The notes under the pieces are model-generated. The model did not search any database. It had not been told where the DNA came from and saw only the letters and a list, made by a program, of their open reading frames with translations. Positions 27,111 through 35,872 of a DNA stretch of 64,000 nucleotides are shown piece after piece (positions within the stretch are counted from its first letter, which is position 1; every line of letters starts with the position of its first letter). The position numbers and the translations under genes are program-made. The DNA comes from Ectopseudomonas mendocina (lineage in GTDB: Bacteria > Pseudomonadota > Gammaproteobacteria > Pseudomonadales > Pseudomonadaceae): assembly GCF_007049795.1 (NCBI RefSeq), contig NZ_SCFY01000011.1:141580-205579 (forward strand), in the 5' to 3' direction.

Positions 27111-27830
27111 ATGAAACAGCATCGTTTGGCGGCAGCAGTCGCTCTGGTGGGCCTGGTGCTTGCCGGTTGCGATTCGCAAACCAGCGAAGTCGAACTCAAG
27201 AGCCCGGCGCAAAAAGCCTCTTACGGCATCGGCCTGAACATGGGTCGTAGTCTGTCCGAGGAAGGCATGGACGATCTGGATTCCAAGGCCGTCGCTCAGG
27301 GTATCGAGGACGCGCTGGCGAAGAAGGAGCCGCGCATCAAGGACGAAGAGATGGTCGAGGCCTTCTCCTTCCTGCAGAACCGTGCTGAAGAGCGCATGAC
27401 TGCGCTGAACAAGGAAGCCGCTGAAGCCGGCAAGAAATTCCTTGAAGAGAACGGCAAGCGCGAAGGTGTTGTCACCACCGCTTCTGGCCTGCAGTACGAA
27501 GTAGTCAAGAAAACCGACGGTGCCCAGCCGAAGGAAAGCGACGTAGTGACCGTTCACTACGAAGGCAAACTGACCGACGGCAGCGTGTTCGATAGTTCCG
27601 TTGCTCGTGGCAGCCCCATCGACCTGCCGGTCGGCGGCGTGATCCCGGGTTGGGTCGAGGGTCTGCAACTGATGCATGTTGGCGAGAAGTACAAACTGTA
27701 CATCCCCAGCGAGCTGGCCTACGGCGAGCAGAGTCCGTCTCCAGCCATCCCGGCCAACTCGGTACTGGTATTTGATCTGGAACTGATCGGCATCAAGGAT
27801 CAGGCCGCCGCCGAGCCGACCGAGCAGTAA
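27111..27830 (+). CDS. FKBP-type peptidyl-prolyl isomerase lipoprotein
   Basis: A 239-residue envelope isomerase. The N-terminal signal ends in a lipobox (VLAGC, cysteine at about residue 20), suggesting lipid anchoring. Residues 30-110 form the helical FKBP N-terminal dimerisation domain (KASYGIGLNMGRSL), and residues ~120-230 the FKBP domain with VVTVHYEGKLTDGSVFDSS, GVIPGWVEGLQLM and KLYIPSELAYGEQ. It resembles FkpA/Mip proteins and PAO1 PA3262. AAGGAA precedes ATG and a terminator follows. Confidence 0.9.
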   Translation: MKQHRLAAAVALVGLVLAGCDSQTSEVELKSPAQKASYGIGLNMGRSLSEEGMDDLDSKAVAQGIEDALAKKEPRIKDEEMVEAFSFLQNRAEERMTALNKEAAEAGKKFLEENGKREGVVTTASGLQYEVVKKTDGAQPKESDVVTVHYEGKLTDGSVFDSSVARGSPIDLPVGGVIPGWVEGLQLMHVGEKYKLYIPSELAYGEQSPSPAIPANSVLVFDLELIGIKDQAAAEPTEQ

Positions 27831-27847
27831 CACTCGGTACTGGTGTA

Positions 27848-27880
27848 CAACGCCCCGTCTTGACGGGGCGTTGTCGTTTC
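27848..27880 (+). terminator. terminator after the FKBP gene
   Basis: CAACGCCCCGTC and GACGGGGCGTTG form a 12-bp stem with almost no loop beyond TT, followed by TCGTTTC. It lies 17 bases after the FKBP stop. Confidence 0.8.
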
Positions 27881-28166
27881 TGGGGCGGTGTAAACCAGGA
27901 TGTGGTGGTCAGGGTGTTACGCTTATGCACATCATGCGAAACATTCCTAACAAGTCTGAGCTACAACTGAGTCGTACTCGTGTCAATCAGCAACTTGTTG
28001 ATTTTCATGGATTTTATATGCTGTATAAAAAATATCCGATCTGAGCTAAGGCCCCATGGCACGGGGCTTTGATAAGCTTGTCGAAAGACTTTGCACAGAT
28101 TTATCCACAGCTTCGGTGGATAAGCGAGGCAAGCCCTGATACAGCGTGGCTTGCCGAGGAGGCCGA
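27881..28166. other. AT-rich non-coding region with a DnaA-box-like site
   Basis: No gene is seen in these 286 bases, which are clearly richer in A/T than their surroundings (for example near 28012-28035). A perfect TTATCCACA (DnaA-box consensus) is at 28101-28109, and a hairpin AAGGCCCC/GGGGCTTT at about 28048-28068 resembles a terminator. A small RNA ending at that hairpin is possible but not shown. Confidence 0.4.
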
Positions 28167-28610
28167 ATGAAAACTCCCTGGAAATTGACGCGTTACCTGC
28201 CGCTGGCTGCCCGCTTCCTGCGTGAAGGCCGGGTACCGGAGTTGCTACGCGATCTGGCAGACAAGCGCACACCGCAAGGACAACGCTTCGCCGCCCTCAA
28301 AGTGGACCTGCAACTGCTGCGTGGACTCAGCCTAGCCTGGTTCAAGGGCGAATACCGGCAGATCAGCAGTCAGGCGCTGTTGATGGTGGTGGCTGCTCTG
28401 CTGTACTTCATCACCCCGTTCGATGCCATTCCCGACTGGCTGGTCGGGGTCGGTTTCGTCGATGACCTGGCCGTGCTGGCCTGGGTGATGCGCACCTGGC
28501 ATGGCGAGCTCGAAGCGTTCAAGGCGTGGCGCGACAGGCAGAGTCCGGAGCGCCTAGCGCTGATCGAGCAGTTACCGGCTGCGGAGCGGGTCGATCCGCT
28601 GCATTCCTGA
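28167..28610 (+). CDS. YkvA-family (DUF1232) membrane protein
   Basis: A 147-residue protein with a DUF1232 domain: ISSQALLMVVAALLYFITPFDAIPDWLVGVGFVDDLAVLAWVMR includes the family's P-x-D-x-I-P-D core at about residues 91-97 and a membrane-embedded helix. The N-terminal 70 residues are charged and helical. ATG at 28167 has GAGGAGG before it. Function of the family is unknown; similar proteins are common as single genes in Pseudomonas. Confidence 0.85.
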   Translation: MKTPWKLTRYLPLAARFLREGRVPELLRDLADKRTPQGQRFAALKVDLQLLRGLSLAWFKGEYRQISSQALLMVVAALLYFITPFDAIPDWLVGVGFVDDLAVLAWVMRTWHGELEAFKAWRDRQSPERLALIEQLPAAERVDPLHS

Positions 28611-28823
28611 TGATTCGTTCGGCCATTGCGGGGCCTGCCGGCTGAGTCACTGAGTCTTTCGGGCCATGAGTGCGGCGGGCTGCCGACTCACTCGGTCATG
28701 GCGAGTACCGCATCTTGCTACCTTGGCAGCATGGATCACGCCCCGGCGGCAGACGCCTGTTAAGATGGCCGCATGCAAGGAAGGGGTCGAGGCTGTCGGC
28801 CCTGCTTTCCAACGGAGAGACTC

Positions 28824-29147
28824 ATGAGTGTGCAAATCATTGCCCGTGACGGCGAGCCGGAATACGCCGTGCTGCCCTGGGCCGATTATCAGGCCTTGTT
28901 GCAAGCCGCAGGTCGCCAGGAGGTTGTCGCGGCCGTTGCGCCATCGCCAGCGCCTTCAGCCAATCGCGCACCTCTGGCGCAATTGCAAACGCTACGTGAA
29001 GCCAAGGGCCTGAGCGCGGAAGCGCTGGCTCGCAGCGTCGGCATCAGCCCTCACTATCTAGCCATGATCGAAAGTGGCGAACGTCAACCTGACGCTGCGA
29101 TTCTGCGTTCGCTGGCCTGGGAACTGGGGCTGGAGGGCTGGTCTTGA
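28824..29147 (+). CDS. XRE-family helix-turn-helix protein
   Basis: A 107-residue protein. The C-terminal half (about 52-105) is a Cro/C1-type helix-turn-helix: LAQLQTLREAKGLSAEALARSVGISPHYLAMIESGERQPDAAILRSLAWEL. The N-terminus (SVQIIARDGEPEYAVLPWADYQALL) looks like the antitoxin-type strand-helix seen in prevent-host-death proteins. ATG at 28824 follows GGAGAGACTC. It overlaps the next gene by 4 bases. A regulatory role is likely, target unknown. Confidence 0.8.
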   Translation: MSVQIIARDGEPEYAVLPWADYQALLQAAGRQEVVAAVAPSPAPSANRAPLAQLQTLREAKGLSAEALARSVGISPHYLAMIESGERQPDAAILRSLAWELGLEGWS

Positions 29148-29509
29148 GCGTGCGTATCAGTCGCCAGCACTGGCAGGCATTGCTGACCGAGCTGGACGAC
29201 GCCCGTCGTCAGCGCCACCTGCTCACCTACCGGGCGCTGATCGAACGTCTCGATCTGCCGACGCCAGCCATGCAGACTCTGACCGCGGCACTGGAGCACC
29301 TGGCTGCACTGGATGCACGCGCCGAACGACCGCTGCGCAGCTCACTGGTGATCAGCCAGGGCGCCAGCCGGCTGCCGCGTACCGGATTCTTCGACTGCGT
29401 GACACGTCTGGGACGTTTCAGTGGCGCCTCCGATGGCGTGGCAGCCGCCTCCTGGCACGCTGCCGAGGTGGTCAGGGTGTTCGAATTCGACTATCCCGCC
29501 GATGTCTAG
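29144..29509 (+). CDS. conserved protein of unknown function, coupled to an XRE regulator
   Basis: A 121-residue soluble protein without a recognised domain. The N-terminal half is helical (ISRQHWQALLTELDDARRQRHLLTYRALIERL) and the C-terminal half is likely beta-rich, ending VRVFEFDYPADV. The start is taken as TTG at 29144, which overlaps the previous stop (TTGA) and has GGAGG seven bases upstream; GTG at 29150 is possible but spaced worse. It overlaps the following Sel1 gene by 8 bases. Coupling suggests the three products act together. Confidence 0.65.
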   Translation: MSVRISRQHWQALLTELDDARRQRHLLTYRALIERLDLPTPAMQTLTAALEHLAALDARAERPLRSSLVISQGASRLPRTGFFDCVTRLGRFSGASDGVAAASWHAAEVVRVFEFDYPADV

Positions 29510-29987
29510 GTGGCTCTGGCAACTGCGCGCGCAACTGGGCTACTGGCTGGCCCGGCGTCTGTTTCACTGGCCGACGGCGTTGCGTCAGCCACGTCTGTGG
29601 CAATGGATGCAGGGCCAATACGGGCGCATGGCCAATCTCGGTGACACCGCTGCGCAGAGTTTCTACGGGCATATCCTGCTGTTTCGCGGCCAGGGCCTTG
29701 GCGCGCGCGAGGAGGGGCTGAGGTTGCTGCGTTTGGCCGCCAATGGCGGTGACGGCAAGGCCGCCTATCAGTTAGGCGTGCAGGCGCTGCAGGGCGACAC
29801 ACGGCAGGCGCCGGATGTCACGCAAGCAGTGCGTTGGTGGGAGATGGCCTTGGCTGCCGGTCATCCTCTGGCTGCCAACCGCCTGAGCCTGCTCTACCGC
29901 GACGGTGCGCCGGGACTTGAGCCGGACCCGCAAGCCGCAGAGCGCTATGCCGCCATGGCCAACCAGGGGCTTCCCTCAGGCCGCTGA
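29502..29987 (+). CDS. Sel1-repeat protein
   Basis: A 161-residue protein with Sel1-like tetratrico-type repeats: EGLRLLRLAANGGDGKAAYQLGVQAL, then DVTQAVRWWEMALAAGHPLAANRLSLLYRDG, then PQAAERYAAMANQG. The N-terminal ~45 residues are rich in tryptophan and arginine and could be membrane-associated. ATG at 29502 lies inside the end of the previous gene. Such repeats usually bind other proteins. The C-terminus overlaps the convergent EAL-GGDEF gene by 12 bases. Confidence 0.8.
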   Translation: MSRWLWQLRAQLGYWLARRLFHWPTALRQPRLWQWMQGQYGRMANLGDTAAQSFYGHILLFRGQGLGAREEGLRLLRLAANGGDGKAAYQLGVQALQGDTRQAPDVTQAVRWWEMALAAGHPLAANRLSLLYRDGAPGLEPDPQAAERYAAMANQGLPSGR

Positions 29988-31730
29988 GCCTTCGAGTATA
30001 TGCAGGCTGTAGCCAGGCACGGCCTTGGCCTGGCGCTTGGCATCGGAGGCCAGTTCTGCCAGACGCGAGGCATCGAGCTGCGCGCAGTCTTCCGTTCTCA
30101 CGTGCACCACGCCGATCGACAGTGACAGCAGCGCGTACTCCTGGCGTTGCCCGTGGCGGTTGTGGGCGATGAAGCAGCCGGCCTGCAGATGCTCGTCACG
30201 GTAGAAGCGTCGGCACTGATTCTGGAATTCCTCGATCAGTTTGCCGAGCTTTTCGCGCCAGTCGGGGGAGCCAAGCACCAGCATGAAGTCGTCACCACCG
30301 ATATGCCCGACGAAGTCGCGTGCCGGGTCGACCCGATCGTTCAGGCATTGCGCCAGGCACAGCAATACCTCGTCGCCCTTGGCGTAGCCGTAGAGATCGT
30401 TGAAGGGTTTGAAACTATCGAGATCCACGTAGCACACCGCAGCTTCGCGCTGCTGTTGCAGCAGGCGACTCAGGCATTGCTGGATCGGCACGTTGCCTGG
30501 CAGCAGGGTCAGCGGGTTGGCGTGACGCGCCTGCTGCAGCTTTTGCTCGGTGATCAGTTTGAGTACGTCGATGACCCTGCCCAGGCCCAGATAGCGGCCG
30601 TTTTGGATGATGATGAAGTCTTCCTCGATACGCTGGCGTGCACGGCTGGTGAGCAGGCGACTGACCTTCTGCAGTGACTGGGTCAGCTCCACGGCAAGAA
30701 AATCCTGGCTCATCAGGCGGCTGATGGGTTTGCGTGCGAACAGGTCAGTGGCGAAGGGCTTTAGCAGCGCCTCGGACAGCGAGTGGCGGTGGACTATACC
30801 CACCGGCTGACGCTGCGCATCCAGTACCGCCAGGGAGTTGAGGTTGGCCTGGGCACGGAAGACATCCAATACCTCGGCGATGGCTGTGTGCTGGTCGACT
30901 GCGGGTTGGTCGTTGAGCAGGGCACTGAGGTCATGGCTGTCTTCACCGAGGCTGGCTTGATTGCTTTGCACCTGGGGCAGCAGTTGGCGAGCATCGCGTG
31001 GCGGTTTTTCCTGCGGCCTGCTGAGCAGGTAGCCCTGCACCAGGTCGACCCCCATTTCCGCCAGTACGGCCAGTTCTTCGGGCAGCTCGATCCCTTCGGC
31101 AATCACCTGGGCCCGAGATGCTTCGGCCATTTTCAGGATCGAGCCGACGAACTCGCGTTTCACTGCATCCTGATGAATGCCATCGATGAAGTGGCGGTCG
31201 ATCTTCACGTACTCCGGGCGTAGTTCCGACCACAGGCGCAGGCTGGAGTATCCAGCGCCCAGATCGTCCAGCGCGATGGAAAAGCCCATGGCGCGGTAGT
31301 GGTGCAGGGCGTTGTCGAGCAGGGCGAAGTCTTCGGTGGGCGACTGTTCGGTGAGTTCGATCACCACCTGGCTGGGTGGGATGCCGAAAGCCTGCAGCAA
31401 TTTCAGGGTACGCCCTGGTTGGTGGCTGGGGTCGAGCAGCGACTCCGGCGAGACGTTGAGAAACAGCTTGCCGTCCAGACCCTGTGCGCTGAAGCCTCTG
31501 CAGGCACTCTTGCGGCAAGCCATTTCCAGCTCGCTCAGGCGCCCTGCATGACGGGCGACAGCGAACAGCGTCAGTGGCGAGTGCAGTGGACTGTTGGAAG
31601 GGCCACGGGTCAGTGCCTCATAGCCGAGGATGCGCTGTTCGGACAGCGAGACGATAGGCTGGAACAGGCTACTGAGGTCGCCGTGAGCGAGGATGTTGCC
31701 CAGCGCGCTCAACTGCTCGGTGACGGTCAT
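29976..31730 (-). CDS. EAL-CBS-GGDEF cyclic-di-GMP protein
   Basis: A 584-residue cytoplasmic protein in unusual order: EAL first (about 15-250), CBS pair (about 275-395), GGDEF last (about 420-580). EAL residues are complete: GYEALTRGP, LNVSPESL, VIELTEQ, DDLGAGYSS, KIDRHFI and AEGIEL, so c-di-GMP phosphodiesterase activity is likely. The cyclase loop reads HIGGDDFMLVL, i.e. GGDDF instead of GG(D/E)EF, which may weaken synthesis. CBS domains usually sense adenosine nucleotides. PAO1 PA3258, next to prc, has the same layout (recalled). Confidence 0.9.
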   Translation of the reverse strand: MTVTEQLSALGNILAHGDLSSLFQPIVSLSEQRILGYEALTRGPSNSPLHSPLTLFAVARHAGRLSELEMACRKSACRGFSAQGLDGKLFLNVSPESLLDPSHQPGRTLKLLQAFGIPPSQVVIELTEQSPTEDFALLDNALHHYRAMGFSIALDDLGAGYSSLRLWSELRPEYVKIDRHFIDGIHQDAVKREFVGSILKMAEASRAQVIAEGIELPEELAVLAEMGVDLVQGYLLSRPQEKPPRDARQLLPQVQSNQASLGEDSHDLSALLNDQPAVDQHTAIAEVLDVFRAQANLNSLAVLDAQRQPVGIVHRHSLSEALLKPFATDLFARKPISRLMSQDFLAVELTQSLQKVSRLLTSRARQRIEEDFIIIQNGRYLGLGRVIDVLKLITEQKLQQARHANPLTLLPGNVPIQQCLSRLLQQQREAAVCYVDLDSFKPFNDLYGYAKGDEVLLCLAQCLNDRVDPARDFVGHIGGDDFMLVLGSPDWREKLGKLIEEFQNQCRRFYRDEHLQAGCFIAHNRHGQRQEYALLSLSIGVVHVRTEDCAQLDASRLAELASDAKRQAKAVPGYSLHILEGSAA

Positions 31731-31749
31731 GGTGCTCTCGATCTGTAGA

Positions 31750-31781
31750 AAAACGAAGGGCCGGCTTATGGCCGGCCCTTC
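31750..31781 (-). terminator. prc terminator candidate between two minus-strand genes
   Basis: On the minus strand GAAGGGCCGG and CCGGCCCTTC form a 10-bp stem followed by GTTTTT. It lies just downstream of prc (stop near 31829) and upstream of the EAL-GGDEF start, so it ends the prc transcript. Confidence 0.85.
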
Positions 31782-31828
31782 ATTTCACGACAGTTCGATG
31801 ACGATATGATGACGCTCGATGAGTCGTC

Positions 31829-33910
31829 TCAGTGCAGCGCCAACGAGGGGTTCAGACCCAGGTAGTCGAGCAGGATGCGCCCGCTTTCCGCTAGGTAGGC
31901 GTCGTCTTCCGGCGTGCTCTTCTCGTCGGCGACTGGCAGTGCATCTTCGTCCTCCTTGGCCAGTTCCTTGAGTGGCTCTTCACCCTTGGCCTGGCGTCGG
32001 TTGTTCTCCAGCGCCAGTTGCTTGGCTTCGACTTCGGCCTGGCGCGCACGGCGGGCTTGCTCGTTGAGGCTGACGGTGGTTTCTGCCATCAGTTTCTTGG
32101 CCAGGGTAAGGCGATCGCGGGTGAAGACGAAGTCCGGGTCCTTGGCGGTGCGCTGATCGTGACGGGTTTTCAGCTCGGTCAGGAAGGGCTTGATCGGGTC
32201 CAGTTCGGGGGTGATCGCCGGACGGATGCTGTCCCAGGGCAGCGCAGCGGGCAGGGCACTTTCGCCGATGTCCTTGGTATCCATGACGTCTGGATAGAGG
32301 ATGTCGGGTATCACGCCCTGATGCTGGGTGCTCTGGCCGGACACGCGATAGAACTTGGCCAGGGTCAGTTTCAGTTCGCCATGGTTGAGCGGCTGGATGG
32401 TCTGCACCGTGCCCTTGCCGAAGGTCTGGCCGCCGAGAATCAGCGCGCGGTGGTAGTCCTGCATGGCGCCGGCGAAGATTTCCGAGGCCGACGCGGACAG
32501 GCGGTTGACCAGCACGGCCAGCGGGCCGGTGTAGTAAATGCCCTTGTTCTCGTCAGCGAGCACGTCGACGCGGCCGTCGGCATTGCGCACCAGTACGGTG
32601 GGGCCTTGCTCGATGAACAGGCTGGTCAGCTCGGTGGCTTCCTGCAGCGAGCCACCGCCGTTGTTGCGCAGGTCGATGACCACGCCGTCGACCTTCTCGG
32701 CCTGCAGCTCATCAAGCAGGCGTTTGACGTCACGGGTGGTGCTCTTGTAGTTCGGGTCGCCAGCGCGGAAAGCCTTGAAGTCGAGGTAGAAGGCCGGCAG
32801 TTCGATGACGCCGAGCTTGTAATCACGCCCCTCGTGCTTGAGCTCCAGAACCTTCTTCTTGGCAGCTTGCTCTTCCAGCTTGACTGCTTCGCGGGTGATG
32901 GTGACCACCTTGCTGGTCTGGTCGCTGGGCGGATTGCTGGCCGGAATCACTTCCAGGCGCACGGTGGAACCTTTCGGGCCGCGAATCAGCTTGACCACTT
33001 CGTCCAGGCGCCAACCGATCACGTCGACCATATCGTCGTTGCCCTGGGCAACGCCGACGATCTTGTCGGCTGGAGCGATCTGTTTGCTCTTTTCGGCCGG
33101 GCCGGCAGGCACCAGGCGTACTACCTTGACGTGCTCGTTGTCGCTTTGCAGGACGGCGCCGATGCCTTCGAGCGACAGGCTCATGTTGATGTCGAAGTTT
33201 TCTGCGTTATCCGGCGACAGATAAGTGGTGTGCGGGTCGTAGGTGGTGGCGAAGGCATTGATGTAAGCCTGGAACACGTCCTCGCCACGGGTCTGCTTGA
33301 GGCGCGCCAACTGATTCTTGTAGCGCTTGGTCAGCAGTTCCTGGATGTCCTTGGTTTCCTTGCCAGCGATCTTCAGGCGCAGCACTTCGTCCTTGACGCG
33401 TTTGCGCCACAGCTCGTCGAGTTCAGCGCGGTCTTTGGCCCAGGGTGCTTTCTCGCGATCGACCTGCAACTGCTCGTCGACAGTGAAGTCGATCTTGTCG
33501 ACGCCCTTGCCGAGTTCCGCCAGCGCGTAGTTCAGGCGCTCTTCCATGCGGGTCAGGTGGCGGCGATAGATGGTGAAGCCCGGCTCGAGGTCGCCGCTCT
33601 TGAGCAGGTCATCGAACTTGGTACGCCACTGGTTGAATTCGCTGATATCAGCAGCGGTGAAATAGCTGCGGGACGGATCGAGCAACTTCAGGTAGTTGTC
33701 ATAGATCTGAATCGAACGCTCGTCATTGAGCGGCGGCTTGTTGTAGTGGTGGCGCTTGAGCAGTTCCACTACGTTGAGGCTGGCAATCACCTGGTCGCGG
33801 TCCGGCTGCAGGTAGTCCCAACTGGTCGCTGTGGTGGTCTTGGCCGCCAGCGGCAGGGCACTGAAGCCGAGGACGAGGGCGAGGGCGGTGCTGGCTAGAG
33901 ATCGCTTCAT
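31829..33910 (-). CDS. prc: carboxy-terminal processing protease Prc/Tsp
   Basis: A 693-residue periplasmic serine protease. A signal peptide MKRSLASTALALVLGFSALPLAA is at the N-terminus. The PDZ domain lies around 235-320 and the S41 catalytic part around 355-560, with GGGSLQEATELTSLF, SASASEIFAGAMQDYHRALILGG (nucleophile serine) and the lysine in GKGTVQT. In Pseudomonas it degrades MucA variants and other envelope proteins. ATG at 33910 is chosen by the signal peptide; longer frames to 34072 are not credible. The ribosome site is weak. Confidence 0.94.
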   Translation of the reverse strand: MKRSLASTALALVLGFSALPLAAKTTTATSWDYLQPDRDQVIASLNVVELLKRHHYNKPPLNDERSIQIYDNYLKLLDPSRSYFTAADISEFNQWRTKFDDLLKSGDLEPGFTIYRRHLTRMEERLNYALAELGKGVDKIDFTVDEQLQVDREKAPWAKDRAELDELWRKRVKDEVLRLKIAGKETKDIQELLTKRYKNQLARLKQTRGEDVFQAYINAFATTYDPHTTYLSPDNAENFDINMSLSLEGIGAVLQSDNEHVKVVRLVPAGPAEKSKQIAPADKIVGVAQGNDDMVDVIGWRLDEVVKLIRGPKGSTVRLEVIPASNPPSDQTSKVVTITREAVKLEEQAAKKKVLELKHEGRDYKLGVIELPAFYLDFKAFRAGDPNYKSTTRDVKRLLDELQAEKVDGVVIDLRNNGGGSLQEATELTSLFIEQGPTVLVRNADGRVDVLADENKGIYYTGPLAVLVNRLSASASEIFAGAMQDYHRALILGGQTFGKGTVQTIQPLNHGELKLTLAKFYRVSGQSTQHQGVIPDILYPDVMDTKDIGESALPAALPWDSIRPAITPELDPIKPFLTELKTRHDQRTAKDPDFVFTRDRLTLAKKLMAETTVSLNEQARRARQAEVEAKQLALENNRRQAKGEEPLKELAKEDEDALPVADEKSTPEDDAYLAESGRILLDYLGLNPSLALH

Positions 33911-34038
33911 GCTGATTCGACGTAGTGGCAGGTGATAACGCATATTAGGCCGTATCTGAGGGCGCCAGGTTCCGTTGGCGCTAGACAAAAGCCCAGCGGT
34001 CAGCGCTGGGCTCGGTTCACTTGCACTATGGAGGCAGC

Positions 34039-35001
34039 ATGAGGGCATTGCAAGGCGTCGAAGGGCGTGCACAGTGGCTGGAACAGCCGGCGCAGACCTG
34101 TGACGCAGGACAGATTCGCGTGAAGGTGGCCGCCGCTGGGCTCAATCGGGCTGATCTGTTGCAACGCGCCGGGCTCTATCCGCCGCCTCCAGGCGCGAGC
34201 CAGGCGCTCGGGTTGGAATGTTCGGGTGTAGTTGTCGAAGTCGGCGCCGGCAGCGCCTGGCAGGTGGGTGATCGGGTCTGCTGTCTGCTCGCTGGCGGTG
34301 GTATGGCCGAGGAGGTGGTGCTCGATGCGCGCCACGCCATGCCGGTGCCCGAGGGGCTGAGCCTGGTCGAGGCTGCTGTGGTGCCGGAGGTTTACGCCAC
34401 GGCCTGGCTCAACCTGTTCCAGCTCGGCGCCCTGCGCCCGGGTGAAAAAGTCCTGCTGCATGCCGGCGCCAGCGGTGTCGGCTCGGCAGCGATCCAGCTG
34501 TGCAAGGCATTCGGCAGCCCGTGCTGGGTCAGCGTTGGCTCGCCAGAACGGCTGGCCTATTGCGAGGCGCTCGGTGCTCAGGGCGGTGCTCTGCGTGGTG
34601 AGGATCTGCACGCGCTGCGCGACTTCGGGCCGTTCGATGTGATTCTCGATCCGGTCGGCGGGCAGTATGCGGCGCTCAATCTGGCCTTGTTGGCGCTGGA
34701 CGGACGCTGGATCAACATTGGCCTGATGGGCGGGCGCGAGGCCTCGCTGGACCTGGCCCAGGTGCTGGGCAAGCGCATTCAGCTGACTGGTTCGACCTTG
34801 CGCAATCGCGACGATCAGTTCAAGGCTGACCTCTTGCGCGATCTGCAGCAACAGGTCTGGCCGTTGTTCGCGGAAGGGCGTCTGAAGCCGCAACTTGAGC
34901 GCAGTTTTGCCATCGAAGACAGTGAAACAGCATTCCAGACACTCGCCGGTAACCAGGTCGCGGGTAAACTGGCGCTGCTGATTGACCCCAGCCTGGCCTG
35001 A
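34039..35001 (+). CDS. NAD(P)H-quinone oxidoreductase, PIG3-like zinc-free MDR
   Basis: A 320-residue medium-chain dehydrogenase/reductase without zinc ligands. NGR-type N-terminus RVKVAAAGLNRADLLQRAGLYPPPPGAS and LGLECSGVVVEVG lead to the nucleotide fold LLHAGASGVGSAAIQLCKAFG near residue 140. These features match quinone oxidoreductases of the PIG3/QorA group. ATG at 34039 follows ATGGAGGC; a TTG six codons upstream is discounted. It is divergent from prc. Confidence 0.88.
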   Translation: MRALQGVEGRAQWLEQPAQTCDAGQIRVKVAAAGLNRADLLQRAGLYPPPPGASQALGLECSGVVVEVGAGSAWQVGDRVCCLLAGGGMAEEVVLDARHAMPVPEGLSLVEAAVVPEVYATAWLNLFQLGALRPGEKVLLHAGASGVGSAAIQLCKAFGSPCWVSVGSPERLAYCEALGAQGGALRGEDLHALRDFGPFDVILDPVGGQYAALNLALLALDGRWINIGLMGGREASLDLAQVLGKRIQLTGSTLRNRDDQFKADLLRDLQQQVWPLFAEGRLKPQLERSFAIEDSETAFQTLAGNQVAGKLALLIDPSLA

Positions 35002-35037
35002 GCCAGTGCTGCAGCCCGCGCCTGGCGTGGGCTGTGC

Positions 35038-35062
35038 TATCGATTGGTGCATTCAATCGATA
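35038..35062. promoter_or_regulatory. dyad upstream of ahpC, possible OxyR site
   Basis: TATCGATTG and CAATCGATA face each other across 7 bases, about 95 bases before the ahpC start. OxyR commonly controls ahpC in Pseudomonas and binds long AT-rich dyads here. The assignment rests on location and symmetry only. Confidence 0.45.
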
Positions 35063-35155
35063 TCATGCCCGTAATCAATAAGCTTTTTTCCGTTAGGTGG
35101 CTAATATAGCGACCGTAGATTTCAACCCTCACAGAAACCTCAGAAGGAGTCAGAG

Positions 35156-35719
35156 ATGTCCCTCATCAATACTCAAGTTCAGCCGTTCAAGGTCAATGCT
35201 TTCCACAACGGTGAGTTCATCGAAGTCACCGAGCAGAGCCTGCAGGGCAAATGGTCCGTGCTGATTTTCATGCCGGCTGCCTTCACCTTCAACTGCCCGA
35301 CCGAAATCGAAGACGCTGCCAACAACTACGCCGAGTTCCAGAAGGCTGGTGCCGAGGTCTACATCGTGACCACCGACACTCACTTCTCGCACAAGGTCTG
35401 GCACGAAACTTCGCCGGCTGTTGGCAAGGCTCAGTTCCCGCTGATCGGTGACCCGACCCACCAGCTGACCAACGCTTTCGGCGTGCACATCCCGGAAGAA
35501 GGCCTGGCTCTGCGTGGCACCTTCATCATCAACCCGGAAGGTCAGATCAAGACTCTGGAAATTCACTCCAACGAGATCGCTCGTGACGTTTCCGAGACCC
35601 TGCGCAAGCTGAAGGCTGCTCAGTACACCGCCGCCAACCCGGGTCAGGTTTGCCCGGCCAAGTGGAAGGAAGGCGAGAAGACTCTGGCTCCTTCGCTGGA
35701 CCTGGTTGGCAAGATCTAA
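35156..35719 (+). CDS. ahpC: alkyl hydroperoxide reductase peroxiredoxin AhpC
   Basis: A 187-residue 2-Cys peroxiredoxin that reduces H2O2 and organic peroxides with AhpF. The peroxidatic cysteine is in AAFTFNCPTEIEDAANNY near residue 47 and the resolving cysteine in NPGQVCPAKW near 166. AAGGAG precedes the start. Codon use is very uniform, as for a highly expressed gene. A terminator-like hairpin separates it from ahpF, giving more AhpC than AhpF. Confidence 0.97.
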   Translation: MSLINTQVQPFKVNAFHNGEFIEVTEQSLQGKWSVLIFMPAAFTFNCPTEIEDAANNYAEFQKAGAEVYIVTTDTHFSHKVWHETSPAVGKAQFPLIGDPTHQLTNAFGVHIPEEGLALRGTFIINPEGQIKTLEIHSNEIARDVSETLRKLKAAQYTAANPGQVCPAKWKEGEKTLAPSLDLVGKI

Positions 35720-35807
35720 ATTTGCCGACTTCCTTTCCGGCCTGTCTCAGGTTGGAAAGGACCAACTCTGCGCTGTTTGGGCCATTTACCGGCCCTTGTG
35801 GTGCCCG

Positions 35808-35838
35808 ATGCCCGGGCGCGATCCGTCCGGGCATTTTA
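35808..35838 (+). terminator. intercistronic ahpC-ahpF terminator/attenuator
   Basis: ATGCCCGG and CCGGGCAT form an 8-bp stem with an 11-base loop followed by TTTATT. It lies between ahpC and ahpF and likely ends most ahpC transcripts, with partial read-through to ahpF. Confidence 0.75.
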
Positions 35839-35872
35839 TTGCCCGAATTTTCATATTTGAGGAATTTCCGCC

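Noticed and set aside
28824..29509. Type II toxin-antitoxin pair (XRE plus next gene)
   Set aside because: The second protein has no toxin-fold motif (HigB, RelE, HipA or RES), and a third coupled Sel1 gene argues against a simple pair.
32018..33898. 626-codon plus-strand frame
   Set aside because: Antisense of prc, which has a full catalytic motif set.
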